Part shown: in pieces, positions 1 through 10,941 of the stretch
Position numbering within the stretch: position 1 is the stretch's first letter
Layout of the letters: each line of letters starts with the position of its first letter
Source of the DNA: Beta vulgaris subsp. vulgaris
Taxonomy: Eukaryota; Streptophyta; Magnoliopsida; Caryophyllales; Amaranthaceae
DNA: 64,000 nucleotides
Direction: 5' to 3'
Assembly (NCBI RefSeq): GCF_026745355.1
Contig: NC_079209.1
Location: 46,287,285 to 46,351,284, forward strand
The notes under the pieces: generated by a model
Databases searched by the model: none
What the model saw: the letters and a program-made list of their open reading frames with translations, nothing else
Told to the model about the DNA's origin: nothing
Program-made: the position numbers and the translations under genes

Positions 1-372
1 CTACGAAGCTAATAATATAACTAGCGCTGGTTTTTTTTAAAAAAAATTACAACAAGTGCTTCAGTTGATAATGAACAATCGGAGCACATGATGCACAAGT
101 GCTTCAGTTGATAATGAACAATCGGAGTACATGATGCACAAGTGCTTCGGTTGTCTCCTATCAACCGTAGCACTTGACCTACTCTGAGGATATAAAAATA
201 ATCAAGTGCTCCGGTTGTTAATGCAACCGGAGCACTTGTAAAATTAAGTGCTTCGGTTTTTAACCGGAGCACTTGAAAAATGCTCAAGTGCTCGTATGGG
301 GTCTGCTACGGGTGAAATACGGAGCACTTGTAGCGTTTTTAACCGGAGCACTTGATGTTTTTTATACTAGTG
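1..372. mobile_element. CACTA transposon terminus (one end only)
   Basis: Read on the minus strand the right edge starts CACTAGTATAAAAAACATCA, with the CACTA terminus ending at 372. The interior carries at least eight copies of a short palindromic subterminal motif (AAGTGCTCCGGTT and its complement AACCGGAGCACTT), several paired as hairpins, for example near 203-238. Dense subterminal repeats like these are the known transposase-binding regions of plant CACTA elements. The other end lies left of the window, so the 3-bp target duplication cannot be tested. No coding sequence is seen in this part. The insertion lies inside the retrotransposon gag to its right. Confidence 0.75.
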
Positions 373-1754
373 AGATCTCATCATAACTTTGTTTCATAAT
401 AATCATCATTTTCATCAGGTCAGACATAGTGGGTTCTTGTGAGCTAGCATTTTGAGAAGGTTGCTGCTGATAGCCTTGGTGTGATGGCCTATTGAAACCA
501 GGAGGGGGGTATCTAAGGATCCCCTTGGTATATTGTTGTCTAGCAGTGTTTTGATGTGGTGGTTGGTATGAAGTTTGTGTCATAGGTTGAAGGTTTTGAA
601 CAGTGTTGCTTTTGTAGGAAAAATTGAGATGATTCCTCCAACCTGGGTTGAATGTGTTAGAGTATGGGTTGTGTGGAAAAATCTGCTGAAAAGTAATTGC
701 ATGCTCCATCTGATTCGAGTCAGGTTGATTATAGGAACAATCATGACCAAATTGGCCTTGAATACCACACACCTCACAGTAGGAAGAGCTAATAGGAGTC
801 ATGGAAGACATTGCATCAATACTCATAGGAGGAGTACTAGACAGTGAAGATTTTAGTGTATCCATCTTCATGCTCAACTAGGCGACTTGTGAGGACAATT
901 AGTGCATATGCATCAGCATCCACCTTTTTCTCCGTAACAGTCCCAGAAGAACTATGATCATTTTCTGCTCAGTTGGTCAGAAAATTATACCTTTCATCCA
1001 CTTCCTTATCTAGGAAAACACCCCCTGCAGATGAATCAATTGTATTCTTGATATGGGGTTGAGGACCACTGTAAAATGCTTAAGTAATGAACCACTTATC
1101 ATGGTTGTGGTGTGGGCATGCTCTTTGCAGGTCTTTAAACCTATTCCATGCTTCCTTCAGCGTCTCATCAGGTTCTTGTTGGAAGGTAGCAAGTTTGTGT
1201 CTGATTTCTACAGTTTTGGTAGCAGGGTAGTACTCTTTCTGGAATGCTTCATAAATAGCACTCCATTCAGTTGTTGTAAAATCATTCAACAATTTTTGAG
1301 CTTTGTCTTTCAAAGAAAACTCAAATACCACGACCTTTAACTAATCAGGAGTTACCCCTTGATGCTTAACAGTACGACAGAGTTATTAAAATCGTTGTAA
1401 ATTAAATGATTTGCAGGGTCTTCAGATGGATGCCCTCTAAATTGGTTCTGTTGGATCATATTAATGAGGGACAGGTTTGATCTCAAAGTTGGCCGCTTGT
1501 ATGTCAGACATAGTAGGGCTTGTGGGAACATTGTCAGGGGAAGGTATCCCATAACACTTCAATGACTTATGAGGCATGATTGATTCTAATGGTTCTTCTG
1601 TGGATTTTTCCTGATTAGCAAACTGCTTCTTCTTCTTTTGTTTCTTCTTAAGTTGTCGGAGGATATTCTCAAGATCAGGATCAGTTCGAACTGGAGTACC
1701 TGTTCTTTTAGACCTGGGTATAAGGATTGCCTCAATTAGAACTTGAAGTTTCAA
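373..1754 (-). pseudogene. Broken gag of an Athila/Tat-like Ty3/gypsy retrotransposon
   Basis: Minus-strand pieces lie in gag order from right to left. First is a Lys-rich N-terminus (1754-1461). A shifted frame follows with QNQFRGHPSEDPANH (about 1470-1352). The retrotransposon-gag core (1331-1080) has FSLKDKAQKLLN, the LRxxLxxFxQ-like stretch and EAWNRFKDLQRACPHH. A Gln/Pro-rich tail (868-362) holds a zinc-knuckle-like CEVCGIQGQFGHDC. At least two frame changes and several stops break it. Gag packages element RNA into virus-like particles. The CACTA element at 1-372 cuts it off, so pol is not visible. The family call rests on the gag core and the tRNA-Asp-type primer site at 1811. Confidence 0.75.
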
Positions 1755-1810
1755 TGAAACAGTAGAAATACTTTAAATAATCAATCAAAAAGCTATAGAA
1801 ACTATGCGTC

Positions 1811-1828
1811 TCCCCGACAACGGCGCCA
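1811..1828 (-). other. Primer binding site, tRNA-Asp type
   Basis: The minus strand reads TGGCGCCGTTGTCGGGGA, complementary to the 3' end of plant tRNA-Asp. This is the usual primer of Athila/Tat elements. It lies six bases downstream of the presumed LTR end at 1835, the right place for a minus-strand element whose gag follows at 1754. Confidence 0.85.
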
Positions 1829-1834
1829 AAAACT

Positions 1835-3154
1835 TGATGAATTTTAAAATATATACCGCAAGTGCACGGTGTCTGTTTATCAAAAGCTGACAAATACGGG
1901 TCAATCCGCAGGGCTATAGATTTGTGCTCAATTATTTAACTACATCATGAGATACATTTGATTGAATAATTAATAACTAAACTACAATAAACTAGAATAC
2001 AAAAGGATGAAAGTTTATCAAATAATTAAAAATCTAGGGCAATCGATCGGTCCACCATGCTTATACCAAATTAATCACTGCAATATAATTCAACAATACT
2101 TGGATTGAGGCTCGAATAATTAGAGTATTTTGTTAATCCTACGATCAGGTCTTAACAACTCTTAGATCAACATATGCTAGTAGCGTCGCGCAACATAATC
2201 AGACCTACCTATTGTAACAAGCCTCTAATGAGTATGATCTTTCGATTCTAACTACTACTAGCTAAACATACATAACTCATGATATTGCGTAATTACATGA
2301 ATTAAACAAGCATAACAAATCAATCAGAATTACTCTAACTCAATCGAAATATCGAAGAACTTTAACCCACAATAATCAAATAGGTATAAACATGGCTTCC
2401 TCACTAAGCCCTAGAAAAAGACTACTCTCTCATGATAATAATAAACTCAATAAACATAATGCATATATAAGAATTCATCAAAGGAAACAAAGTAAAGAAG
2501 AATACCAAATGATTGATAAATAATGAAAACAAAATCAACGATCTTTATAATCTTCAAAGCAAAGAGTTAATACCAAAGTAGAGACAGACAATTAAGTGTT
2601 TAAACCTAAAATCGAAGAATAAAAGATGGCCTCCTCGAAAATATTAAAAACCTATTTGAAGTTTTTACAAACCCGGCTAGAAAAGGCAAAGATTACATTC
2701 TTGAAAAATCGCCTGACACGTTGTTCTGAATTTACGAGCTCAAGACGAATTTCGCTCGGTTGGTCAGGCAAGGCCACCTGGTCGGGCACGTAAGCAATTT
2801 TGGCCCTTTTCTCGCCCGGTTGGCCGGGCGAACATGACTTGGTGTCTGCTGGGTTTTGTGGCTTGCCCTGTCCGGCCAAACCGTCCGGTCGACCGGGCGA
2901 GAGTGATTTCTCGCTTTTTCCGTGCAAACTGTATCTGAATCACTTGTGCAGATCTTCTATGTGCCACATGTGACCATTGGACATCCGTTCTGCAACTCAA
3001 ATGAAGGCACTAGAAGCTTAATCTGCATAAGAACATCTAACACACGAAAACAAGTCCAAACATATCAAATCACACAAAAATGAGCTCAAAATAGCTCAAA
3101 CCGACTCTCAAAACTAAGGAAATTGGGCAAAACAATCTATATAAAATAGACACA
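1835..3154 (-). repeat. Probable 5' LTR of the Athila/Tat-like element
   Basis: The inner edge is set by the primer site. On the minus strand the LTR would end ...TTCATCA at 1835. The outer edge is inferred from a TG start (TGTGTCTATTTTATATAG) at 3154. With only one LTR in the window neither the length (about 1.3 kb) nor a target duplication can be confirmed. The region is non-coding. GC-rich CCCGGTTGGCCGGGCG-like motifs repeat around 2750-2900. Confidence 0.5.
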
Positions 3155-4100
3155 TCCTGTTTTCAATGCAACTAGCCTCTCGAATCTGCATAGGGTTCTA
3201 GATTCGTTTCCTTATTATAATCTAAGCAATTGTGTTTATATTTCCATATATTTCTGTCAAATCCTTTGTTTGGTGTGCACGTATGAGTTGTCACATATTG
3301 GAGCCAGACGAGATAATGTACAACATTCTAAGCTAGCGGAGCTACTCATATTATTGCCAATTGATTTTCGTATGGAACTTCCTTTTAGTTTGTAATTAGA
3401 CTAAACTCCTCCTTTTTAATGGGTTGCTAAGATTATTCCCTTGTTAAGAATCTGTTTGGTTTGATAGAAATTGGGTTTTCATGGAAAATATACTAGGAGG
3501 AGGCTAGAAGCAAACCCCTAGAGGAAATTGTGCGGAATTTTTTTTAGCATAATGGCTTCATATAATAACCTTGTTCATGATATAATTTGTCAACAAGTAA
3601 TCAAAAGGGTTGTTATTTGTTAATATTTGCAGAGAGAAGGAGAGTATAAGCCTCGTGAATGCCTTGCCATGATAGATAGGTGGCTTAACTTAAGCCCTCA
3701 GTAGATATAGCTCATGTTGTAACAAAAAAATGTTGTAATAGCTCATGTTGTAACAAAAAAATGTTGTAATATAAATATTAAATTGTGAAGGGGCTTATTG
3801 CCTTATTCCTTATTCTAAGATTAAGTTAATAAGATTTGGAGAACATAATTAAACCAATGGTCTGCTAGGAAACATGGTGCTGATTTCTGTATTTAAATTT
3901 GACGAGTTGTATTCATTGTTTTATTTAATTTTTCATTGTTTTAGTTATAGGTAAATATACAGAAATGGAGTTATTTAATATTAAAAAAATTCAAATAAAA
4001 TCATTTACAGTAATATATGTATAATAGGGTAACTTTTTCTCGAAATGGATCACCCAAAGTAGAAATGAGTCGGCCGGCCATTTTAGTTAAAATAGTCATT
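3155..4100. other. No gene recognised; short tandem repeat
   Basis: AT-rich sequence with no convincing open frame. A roughly 30-bp unit (gctcatgttgtaacaaaaaa...) is repeated twice at 3711-3770. A short open stretch at about 3633-3702 looks exon-like but has no recognisable family. Confidence 0.4.
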
Positions 4101-4474
4101 CGCTCTGTTTAGGGAAACATTTTAGCTACCTTAAATGATAAGGTGCTAACATATTTTAGATGCTAAAATGATTAGTAGTGTTTGGGGAGCATCTAAAATA
4201 AAATTTCAGGTGGTTAAAATGACTTAAATGATAAGTTAAAAAATTTACCTTTTCACAATCAGGTGACTGAAATTTTGGAAAATCTTTCCAAAATTTTAAC
4301 AACAACTAATTTTGCTAAAATAATTTATCAACTTAATCAACTAATTTTGCCAAACAGTTAAACTAATCAGTTACCTTATCAGTTTCAGCACCTTATCAGT
4401 TTCAGCTTTATCTTATCAGTTTCAGTTAACTTATCAGTTTCAGTTTATTTTCAACTAGTAATGCCAAACAGAGC
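4101..4474. mobile_element. MITE with GCTCTGTTT termini
   Basis: The left end cgctctgttt (4101) and right end aaacagagc (to 4473) form a terminal inverted repeat. Blocks further in are also inverted: ctgataaggt-type sequence on the right against atgataaggtgc on the left. The motif cttatcagtttcag is repeated four times at about 4374-4442. No coding capacity. The target duplication is not clear, so the superfamily (Harbinger or hAT) is undecided. Confidence 0.6.
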
Positions 4475-5098
4475 CATTGTCTAAAAGTGATAATTTTCAG
4501 GTCAGATTTGACTTATTATTGATCATTCATGAGCCTTCCTTTCTTTACGAGATCAGGCCAAACAAAGGAAAGAGTAGCACTAGCTGAGCAAAGTAAGGTT
4601 GCACATTGAGAGGCTTCCCCAGTCAACATAGAGAAGGATCTATAAGTGACATATTTAATTTTAAAAAATGACTCTTTTAAATCAAAACATGAACTACTCG
4701 GTTTTATAATAACTTTATGATATAGCAATCTTACAAAAATTTACTATACATAGTATGTACGTCATTTGACAATCTATGTATCCAAAGTAAATACACTTAC
4801 CTTATAACCTATTTAATGATTTTGGACCATTTCTATATTATTTAAATCGTCATAAGCGATTTGCTACGTGGAGAATTTACTATATTCTTAACATGCATAA
4901 AATAGAAGAAATTTATCTCATTGTAAGTTTTCAATTATCATTTTTTCATTATTATTATTAATGAATAATTAAAGACAATATTGTTTAAATCTATACAAAT
5001 ATATTGAAAGGCGTGCGAAAGAAAGTCTATGTGTCACGTGACACTCTCTTCAAATTTGGTATTGAGCACATGACCTTTGAAATAAAAAGTAAGAGTTT
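4475..5098. other. No gene recognised
   Basis: AT-rich intergenic sequence. The short open frame on the minus strand around 4516-4728 has no recognisable motif. Confidence 0.4.
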
Positions 5099-5154
5099 AA
5101 CAATCAATACACTATGCCCTGTAAAAAAAAAAAAAAAACAATCAATACACTATG
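5099..5154 (+). mobile_element. Extremely truncated retroposition: 6 nt plus poly(A) between 18-bp repeats
   Basis: The 18-mer aacaatcaatacactatg occurs at 5099-5116 and again, identical, at 5137-5154. Between them is only ccctgt followed by 14 A. Long perfect target duplications around an A-tail are the mark of LINE-type target-primed reverse transcription, so this is best read as a 5'-truncated LINE/SINE/mRNA insertion that kept almost nothing but its tail. Slippage duplication is the alternative. Confidence 0.65.
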
Positions 5155-5614
5155 ACTTTGTTGTCTAATGTTTCAAATAAAATATGATGAAGTCTTGTAA
5201 TAACTATAATTAACTAAAAAGACTTAAACAAACATATATATCTCTAACACTCTTATTACGTAACTTACAAGAGAATATTGAAGTCATATTCTCTTACCAT
5301 AATTCGTTTTAAGGTATTATTTTCAAACTCAAACCTTTTAAATTTTTTTTACTTATCACGTTGTGACGTGAATTTTTCAATTTATTAATGGACAAAAAAT
5401 AAGAAAAATAGCAAAATAAATTATGAAATTTAAAAATAATTACATATTTGTTTATTGTAACTGATCCGGGGAATCGTCCGGGCAAAAAAAACTGTAAAAT
5501 ATTGAAGACTGTAAAATTACAAGGATGACAATCAACAACTATTACTATTACAATGTATATAAAAAAAAAAAATATTAAAATCCCCCTGTATTAGCGTGTA
5601 ATGATGGGAACAAT
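5155..5614. other. No gene recognised
   Basis: AT-rich sequence between the micro-retroposition and the Harbinger element. No motif or open frame of note. Confidence 0.4.
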
Positions 5615-5810
5615 TTAGGCTACGTTTTGTTCACCTAAAATTTTCTGATCTGAACTTATCTGATCTCTTCTGAACTTATTTTTTCTGATATTATCTGATC
5701 TGAACTTATTTTTTCTGATCTGATCTGATTTACAAGATCTTATCTTTTATAAAATATATTATTACTATTACATTATTACTTTGTAATTCATTATTATGCA
5801 ATACTATAAG

Positions 5811-5813
5811 ATC

Positions 5814-5880
<67 letters not shown>

Positions 5881-5962
5881 CATTATCATTTTATTTTTAT
5901 CACAATTTTAACACAACTTATATTAATAATAAAAATAAATAATAATAATAATAATAATAATA

Positions 5963-6000
<38 letters not shown>

Positions 6001-6010
6001 CATCATCATC
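5811..6010. repeat. (ATT)n/(TAA)n microsatellites
   Basis: Two long trinucleotide tracts, (TTA)n at about 5815-5882 and (AAT)n running into (ATT)n at about 5935-6010, lie inside the left arm of the Harbinger element. The corresponding part of the copy at 30216 has only short tracts, so expansion came after the two copies separated. Confidence 0.9.
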
Positions 6011-6568
6011 ATCATTATTATAATAACAACAACAATAATTATAATCATAATAATAATTACTATTACTAAAAATAATTCTATAACCCAAGTCATCAATTTA
6101 TAAGAGCACTTCTAAAATGTTTCACATTTTCCCTTAAAAAAATGATTCATACTTGAGAAGTCGGCAGACTCAACTCATATTTTTTCATATAAAATAATAT
6201 AAGATATACAAACAACTATGAAACTTTACCTAAGTACTACTACTAATTTCTCTTTTAGGTTGCACACCACGCAGCCTCCCCTAGCCCCCTCATTTGCTCT
6301 GTGAACATTGATAATTTCAGTTTTTTTAAAAAAATTCAATCAACAAAAATTCTCTCTCCATTATTTCAGTTTTTTTTTTTTTAAAATAAAATCAAAAACT
6401 CCTGGTTTGCTCTGTGAACACAGTGTTTCCTTGAGCAGAGTATAGTTCTTGACAAACTTTTTTACATTTCAAAAATTTGACTTCTCTTTTTGTATATTTA
6501 TAACAATGGATGGTGATTTTCCCATGTATTAACTTATTTGTTGGTTGGAGGACAAACATAAATTGCTT

Positions 6569-6705
6569 AACTGAACCAAAATTTCAATTCCCACATCCCC
6601 TGCAGGTATGAATCAGTAAAAAAAGTTTGTTTTACTGAACCAAAATTTCAATTCCCACATCCACTATTGTTTGTTTTACTGCAGGTATGAATCAGTAAAA
6701 ATATT
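6569..6705 (+). repeat. Imperfect duplication spanning a splice-acceptor-like site
   Basis: The block actgaaccaaaatttcaatt...cacatcc occurs at about 6571-6602 and again at about 6634-6663. ctgcaggtatgaatcagtaaaa follows each, directly in the first and after a short spacer in the second. It lies in the presumed intron just before the transposase exon. Confidence 0.6.
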
Positions 6706-6727
6706 TACATTCTTATTTTTTTAACAG

Positions 6728-7181
6728 GAAAATACTATTTGGTAGGTGCTGGATATCCAAATACTATTGGATACTTGAGTCCATTTAAAGATAAAAATAT
6801 AAGATATCACATTCCCGAATTTCAAAATGGCCGCCCTCTAGAAGGCATGCAAGAAAACTTTAATTATCGTCACTCATCTCTGTGTACTACAATTGAAAGA
6901 TGTTTGGAACCCTTAAAAAGAGATGGAAAATATTGTCAAACATGCCTAACATGGATGTCCCATATCAATTGGCTATTAGTTTATGCATTCACACTCTAAA
7001 ATTTATCCGATTATATGAGTTGGATATACCGATTTCAAGGATCGTAAATATTGCACCAAGTAGAGCAGATTATGATATGTTCAATGACTTGCGCAAGAAA
7101 GAAATGGATAGGATGCAACTTCAAATAGCTAGAGAGATTTGGAATTCGGTAGGAAGAGGTATACCGGATCTAAATTTATAA
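6728..7181 (+). pseudogene. PIF/Harbinger transposase C-terminal exon, frameshifted (HARBI1-like nuclease)
   Basis: An acceptor-like ttttttttaacag at 6714-6726 precedes an open stretch beginning KYYLVGAGYPNT. RYHIPEFQNGRPLEG, NYRHSSLCTTIERC and, in the next frame, FGTLKKRWKILSNMP then follow. These are the conserved C-terminal blocks of the DDE_Tnp_4 nuclease; the Asp that is usual in the YYLVDAGYP block is Gly here, so a catalytic residue is missing. A one-base frameshift near 6900 separates the two halves. The second frame runs to GRGIPDLNL and a stop at 7181. The N-terminal half with the first catalytic Asp is absent. Not functional. Confidence 0.85.
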
Positions 7182-7439
7182 TTTGTATCTTGCACTTAGC
7201 TTATTTTAATCCGAATATAATAGTTTCGTTGTCATGAATTTAAGCTATCATATTTTATATATTTATTATTTTTGCGCCAATCTTATGTTCTTAACACGTG
7301 GCTTTTAATTTTCTATTATTTAATAAAAATAAAATAACTTAAAATAATGATAACGATGACATTTATAATGATAACAACGAGATTAATAATAATTACCAAT
7401 ATTAATAATTAATAAGTACAACAACAATAATAATTCTTT

Positions 7440-8276
7440 GGAAAAATTGTTAGAAACTACCTATTAAAGACACCTTTTCATAAAAAAAACTAGTTATTAG
7501 GCCCGGGCTATGCCCCGGGTAAGAAAAAAATCATTTATTAATATTGTACTTTGATATGATAACACTAAATACAACTTGGTCTAGTGGTTAAAACTTTAGT
7601 ACTTGAACTTGAGGTCATGGGATCAACTCCTTAGGGAGAGCGCCACGTGGCACCGTTCCTGGTTTATGCACGCCTTTTAATATATTAGTATAGATACCTT
7701 ATATCATGTTTATTTTACAAAACTACCTTATAAGTGAAAAAACTTTAAAAAACACTACCAAATTCAGAATATACTAGCCATAGTTAACTATTCCTCCAAT
7801 TATCACTCTAATATAAGATTACTAAACTACCCCCTAAATTACCCCAACCCCTGTTTGTTAATTTCCCTCACAACAACGTTTAACTATTGAATACCCCCTT
7901 AAATCGCTTGTGTAATTTCTTCTCCCAACCTTTGGCTGCACTAATTAATTCTTCAGTATAAGTAACAAAAGCAGATAGAAATTGGGTTTTGGGTCATGAG
8001 TTGATGTCGTTGATGATGATGAAGAGATAGAGCATCAAGTGATCAAGAAAGTGATGATATCATAATTGTAACGTACTGAATTTAGGGGGTATTTTCATAA
8101 TCTTGTATTAGAGAGATAATTGGAGGAGTAGTTAACCATAGTTAGTAAATTCTGAATTTGGTAGTGCTTTTTAAAGTTTTTCCACTTATAAGGTAGTTTT
8201 GTAAAATAAACATGATATAAGGTTTTTTTTTTTTTTTGAAAGGTGTTTTTAATAGGTAGTTTCTAACAATTTTTCC
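7440..8276. mobile_element. Mutator-type MITE with long inverted arms, nested in the Harbinger
   Basis: Termini ggaaaaattgttagaaacta and its inverse (ending at 8276) are flanked by the identical 9-mer taattcttt at 7431-7439 and 8277-8285, the size typical of Mutator-like elements. The inverted arms run on for roughly 200 bp (for example ccttataagtgaaaaaact on the left against agtttttccacttataagg on the right). The centre carries no gene. The left arm was later split by a Helitron (7490-7694). Confidence 0.88.
7490..7694 (-). mobile_element. 205-bp non-autonomous Helitron
   Basis: On the minus strand it starts TCTATACTAATATATTAAAA and ends ...CCTAATAACTAG. A GC hairpin (gcccgggc/gccccgggt, 7501-7520 on plus) lies about 10 bases from the CTAG end. 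It sits between host A and T with no target duplication. TC start, CTRR end, 3' hairpin and A/T insertion site are all the Helitron criteria. The interior holds tRNA-like sequence (tggtctagtggtta 7577, ggtcatgggatcaactcc 7613) on the plus strand, so it may have captured a SINE fragment. Confidence 0.8.
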
Positions 8277-8523
8277 TAATTCTTTCGAACAAATACACTA
8301 GTAAATAATAGTATTGATAGTAATAATGAATTTTTAAATATAAGCATGGTCTGTTTTGAACTAATCTGATCTGCTCTGAACTTATTTTTTTGATCTGATC
8401 AAATCTGAAATAAGCAAAAAAAAAATAAAGTGAACTGAACATAGCTTAGTTAGAAGATAAAACAGAAACTCTTAGGTATAACTATTTACACCATTATTAT
8501 TGTGTAATTGATGTTTCACCCGA

Positions 8524-8898
8524 ATGAAATCTCCTTACTGTTATCTCATATCTATCTCACTCCTCTGCTGCCATTTTCACACACCAACTAAGCTCCCAAC
8601 CTCACTCGAGGAGAGAGAAAATCTCAGTGAGCGAAAGAAACACAGAATTCCAAGGAGAAAGGAGAACAAGAATATGGAAAACACTAACTTTTGCTCCTCG
8701 TTTCATCGACAACATCTCAGACCTAACTTTGCTCCTTGCTTTAATGCTCGATTAAGTTCATCGAGTTCCTTTCTTCTCGTTTCAATCCTAAATTCATTGA
8801 ATTTCAAGAAACACCAACAACAACTCCTAAATTCATTGAATTTCTTCCTTGTTCTCAAATCAAGGTTGCATAGGAGTATTCATCTTCTTGTTTACTGA
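8524..8898 (+). CDS. Unrecognised 124-aa ORF inside the TIR element
   Basis: Begins with ATG only 50 bp inside the element. The product is rich in Ser, Leu and basic residues, with an internal near-repeat (ILNSLNFKKHQQQ / LLNSLNFFLV). No known domain, no signal of selection that can be judged by eye, and a leader-like composition. It may be a chance frame in a captured gene leader. Confidence 0.2.
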   Translation: MKSPYCYLISISLLCCHFHTPTKLPTSLEERENLSERKKHRIPRRKENKNMENTNFCSSFHRQHLRPNFAPCFNARLSSSSSFLLVSILNSLNFKKHQQQLLNSLNFFLVLKSRLHRSIHLLVY

Positions 8899-9179
8899 AA
8901 TTAATTTCTCTCTTCTCCTCCCCCATTGATATTCTCCTTGTTTTTGAAATTGATTTCGAAACTATTCGACGTTGATTCGTGAATCAAGAGGTCACGAAGT
9001 GGATGTTCTTCATATTTGTTTAATGTTCTTCCACTTCTCCATCACTTTTCGAGATTTGTTCTTCGAAATCGAATGAACTGACCACGCAAATCGCTAGTGT
9101 TCTTCGAGACTGTTGGCGGTGTTATTGGAAAATCTTGGTGTTCTCTGATCGCCAAGCCCTTGCTGATATTCGAAATCAT

Positions 9180-10000
9180 TGTTATAATGACGTAAAAATG
9201 TTAAAATGAGTTATAATAATGATAGAAAAAATGTCACATAAGTCAATTATAATAACATGAAACAAAAATAATAACATAAAAATGATTTATAATGACACAA
9301 ATATAAGGAATTGATGACTAATATTAAAATAGGTTTAAATGATATATATTTGTTCAATAATGACATATATTAGTTATAATGATACAAAAATGAAATAATG
9401 AAATAGAAATAAGAAATTGACAAATAATAGCAAAATATGTTTAAATGATATACAACTTTACTCAATAATGACATAGAAATGAGTTATAACAATATAGAAA
9501 TGAATAATAATGACACAAAAATAGAAAATCGGCAAATCATATGAAAATAGGTTTAAATGGTACAAGTTTGCTCAATAATGATATAGAAATGAGTTATAAT
9601 GATACATAAATGAGTAATAATGACACACAAATAAGGAATTGATAAATAATATCGACATAGGTTTTAATGATACAAGTTTGATCAATAATGACATAGAAAT
9701 GAGTTATAATGACACGAAAATAAATAATAATAACACAGAAATGAATAATAATGACACAAAAATAAGAAATCGACAAATAATATGAAAATAGATTTAATTG
9801 ATATAAGTTTACTCAATAATGACATAAAAATGATTTATAATGACGCAGAACTAAGTAAAAATGACATAAAATGAGTAATAATGACATAAAACTGGGTAAT
9901 GATCACATAGAACTGAATTTGCTAAAAAATGTCATTGAAGTCAGTCATAATGACATAAATGAATTTTATAAATGACACGAAACAAATTTTTAAGAGAATC
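9180..10000. repeat. Degenerate short-period repeat (ATGACAYA...GAGTTATA)
   Basis: About 0.8 kb built from variants of aatgacatagaaatgagttat, with larger blocks of about 115 bp that recur (for example aaataggtttaaatgatacaagtttgctcaat-like segments near 9420, 9545, 9655 and 9785). Non-coding on both strands. Confidence 0.8.
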
Positions 10001-10002
10001 AT

Positions 10003-10135
10003 GTGGGAGCTCAATGATTGAAGTTACCACCTCCCAACCTTATGGTCTGATGTTCGACTCTCATCAACCCCAATTTGGGGAGATTGTGTAAATATTTGAT
10101 TATGGGGGTAAATCCCTAATTTCCAGTCTATGGAA
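10003..10135 (+). mobile_element. tRNA-derived SINE-like fragment
   Basis: gggagctcaatgattgaagt resembles a pol III A box and ggtctgatgttcgactctc a B box, about 30 bp apart as in tRNA-derived SINEs. It is embedded in the ATGACA repeat. No A-tail or target duplication is clear. Confidence 0.45.
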
Positions 10136-10321
10136 ACATAAAACTGAGTAATAATAAAACATAAAATTGAATAATAATAACATAGAAGTGTGAGTTTGCT
10201 AAAATAATGTCATAAAACTCACTTATAATGACGTGAAAGAGTAGTATTACATTGACATGATAGAGTTCACACGTGTAACAATGTTGTTACACAACAAATT
10301 ATAGTGTAACATGTTATAGCC

Positions 10322-10941
10322 AAGACCCTTTCAAGATAAACAAGTACTAACTCAATGAAAATGAAACACATTAACCATGGGAGAGATAATACAGTTAAGA
10401 GTCTTATAGAGGGGGGAAATACTGTGAATCATTTTATTAGTGCTATTTCTATCTCACATGTATGAGTTTGTTTTTATTCCCTCCCTTTGTGGAAATCTCA
10501 CCCATGCAAAAGGATTTCATCTTCACCTTTTCCAGATTCATTGTTCATCCATTGTAGCTTTCCATCTAAAAAGTGAACTAATCCATCTAAAAAGTGAACT
10601 AATCCATGCAATTTTGGATTTCCATCATTACCTTCTCCAATTTGAGGAACAAATAAGACGATCTTCGGCAAGAAATTTCTTTCATCATTAGAAACGCATA
10701 GCAATAACCAGATTTCCACTGTAAGAGAACGCAAAATCTAAAGCATGTACTCAATAGCATCAGAAATGCATAGCCATAACTGAATATTCTACCCATTAAG
10801 ACAGCCCTTAAACCATTGAATGGAGCTCCCCAAAAAATTGGGCTCACACTTTTGCGATACTTCTTGTACAACTTAGACAAGTTGCAGCATCCCAGCAATC
10901 AGATTCAAAGGATTAACAAAGTGACGATCTCGTGTAGGGGC
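10322..10941 (-). other. 3' flank, probably including the 3' UTR of the membrane-protein gene
   Basis: Lies downstream of the minus-strand stop codon at 10942. Open frames here are short and unrecognised. A 22-bp unit (ccatctaaaaagtgaactaat) is tandemly duplicated at about 10562-10605. No clear poly(A) signal could be chosen. Confidence 0.4.

Larger units (their letters stand above)
5618..8445 (+). mobile_element. PIF/Harbinger transposon, decayed, with nested insertions
   Basis: Left terminus ggctacgttttgttcacct. Right terminus aagtgaactgaacatagc, its imperfect inverse. Both are flanked by TTA (5615-5617 and 8446-8448), the three-base target duplication of PIF/Harbinger/Tourist elements. 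Repeats of tctgatctgaactta lie just inside each end. A transposase remnant on the plus strand fills 6728-7181. Without the later Mutator-type insertion (7440-8276 plus 9-bp duplication) the element is about 2.0 kb, short for an autonomous Harbinger, and no Myb-like second ORF is seen. A deletion derivative of the same family lies at 30216-31593. Confidence 0.85.
8475..10321. mobile_element. TIR-bounded non-autonomous element of uncertain superfamily
   Basis: The left end ggtataactatttacacca matches, inverted and with gaps, the right end tagtgtaacatgttatagcc. Further in, gtgtaat pairs with gttacac. No clean target duplication was found. The left 500 bp look like a plant 5' leader (CT-rich, short ORF). 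The right 1.1 kb is a short-period repeat. A Mutator-like origin is possible but unproven. Confidence 0.45.

Noticed and set aside
575..847. Plus-strand ORF opposite the gag tail
   Set aside because: Shadow of the minus-strand gag, which has the zinc-knuckle-like motif.
1053..1340. 95-codon plus-strand ORF
   Set aside because: Antisense to the gag core with LKDKAQKLLN and EAWNRFKDL.
2652..3000. Two overlapping minus-strand ORFs with PGRPDGLAGQ-like sequence
   Set aside because: They arise from the repeated CCCGGTTGGCCGGG-type GC motif in the LTR.
7577..7630. Possible tRNA gene
   Set aside because: A- and B-box-like words but no cloverleaf stems; it lies inside a Helitron.
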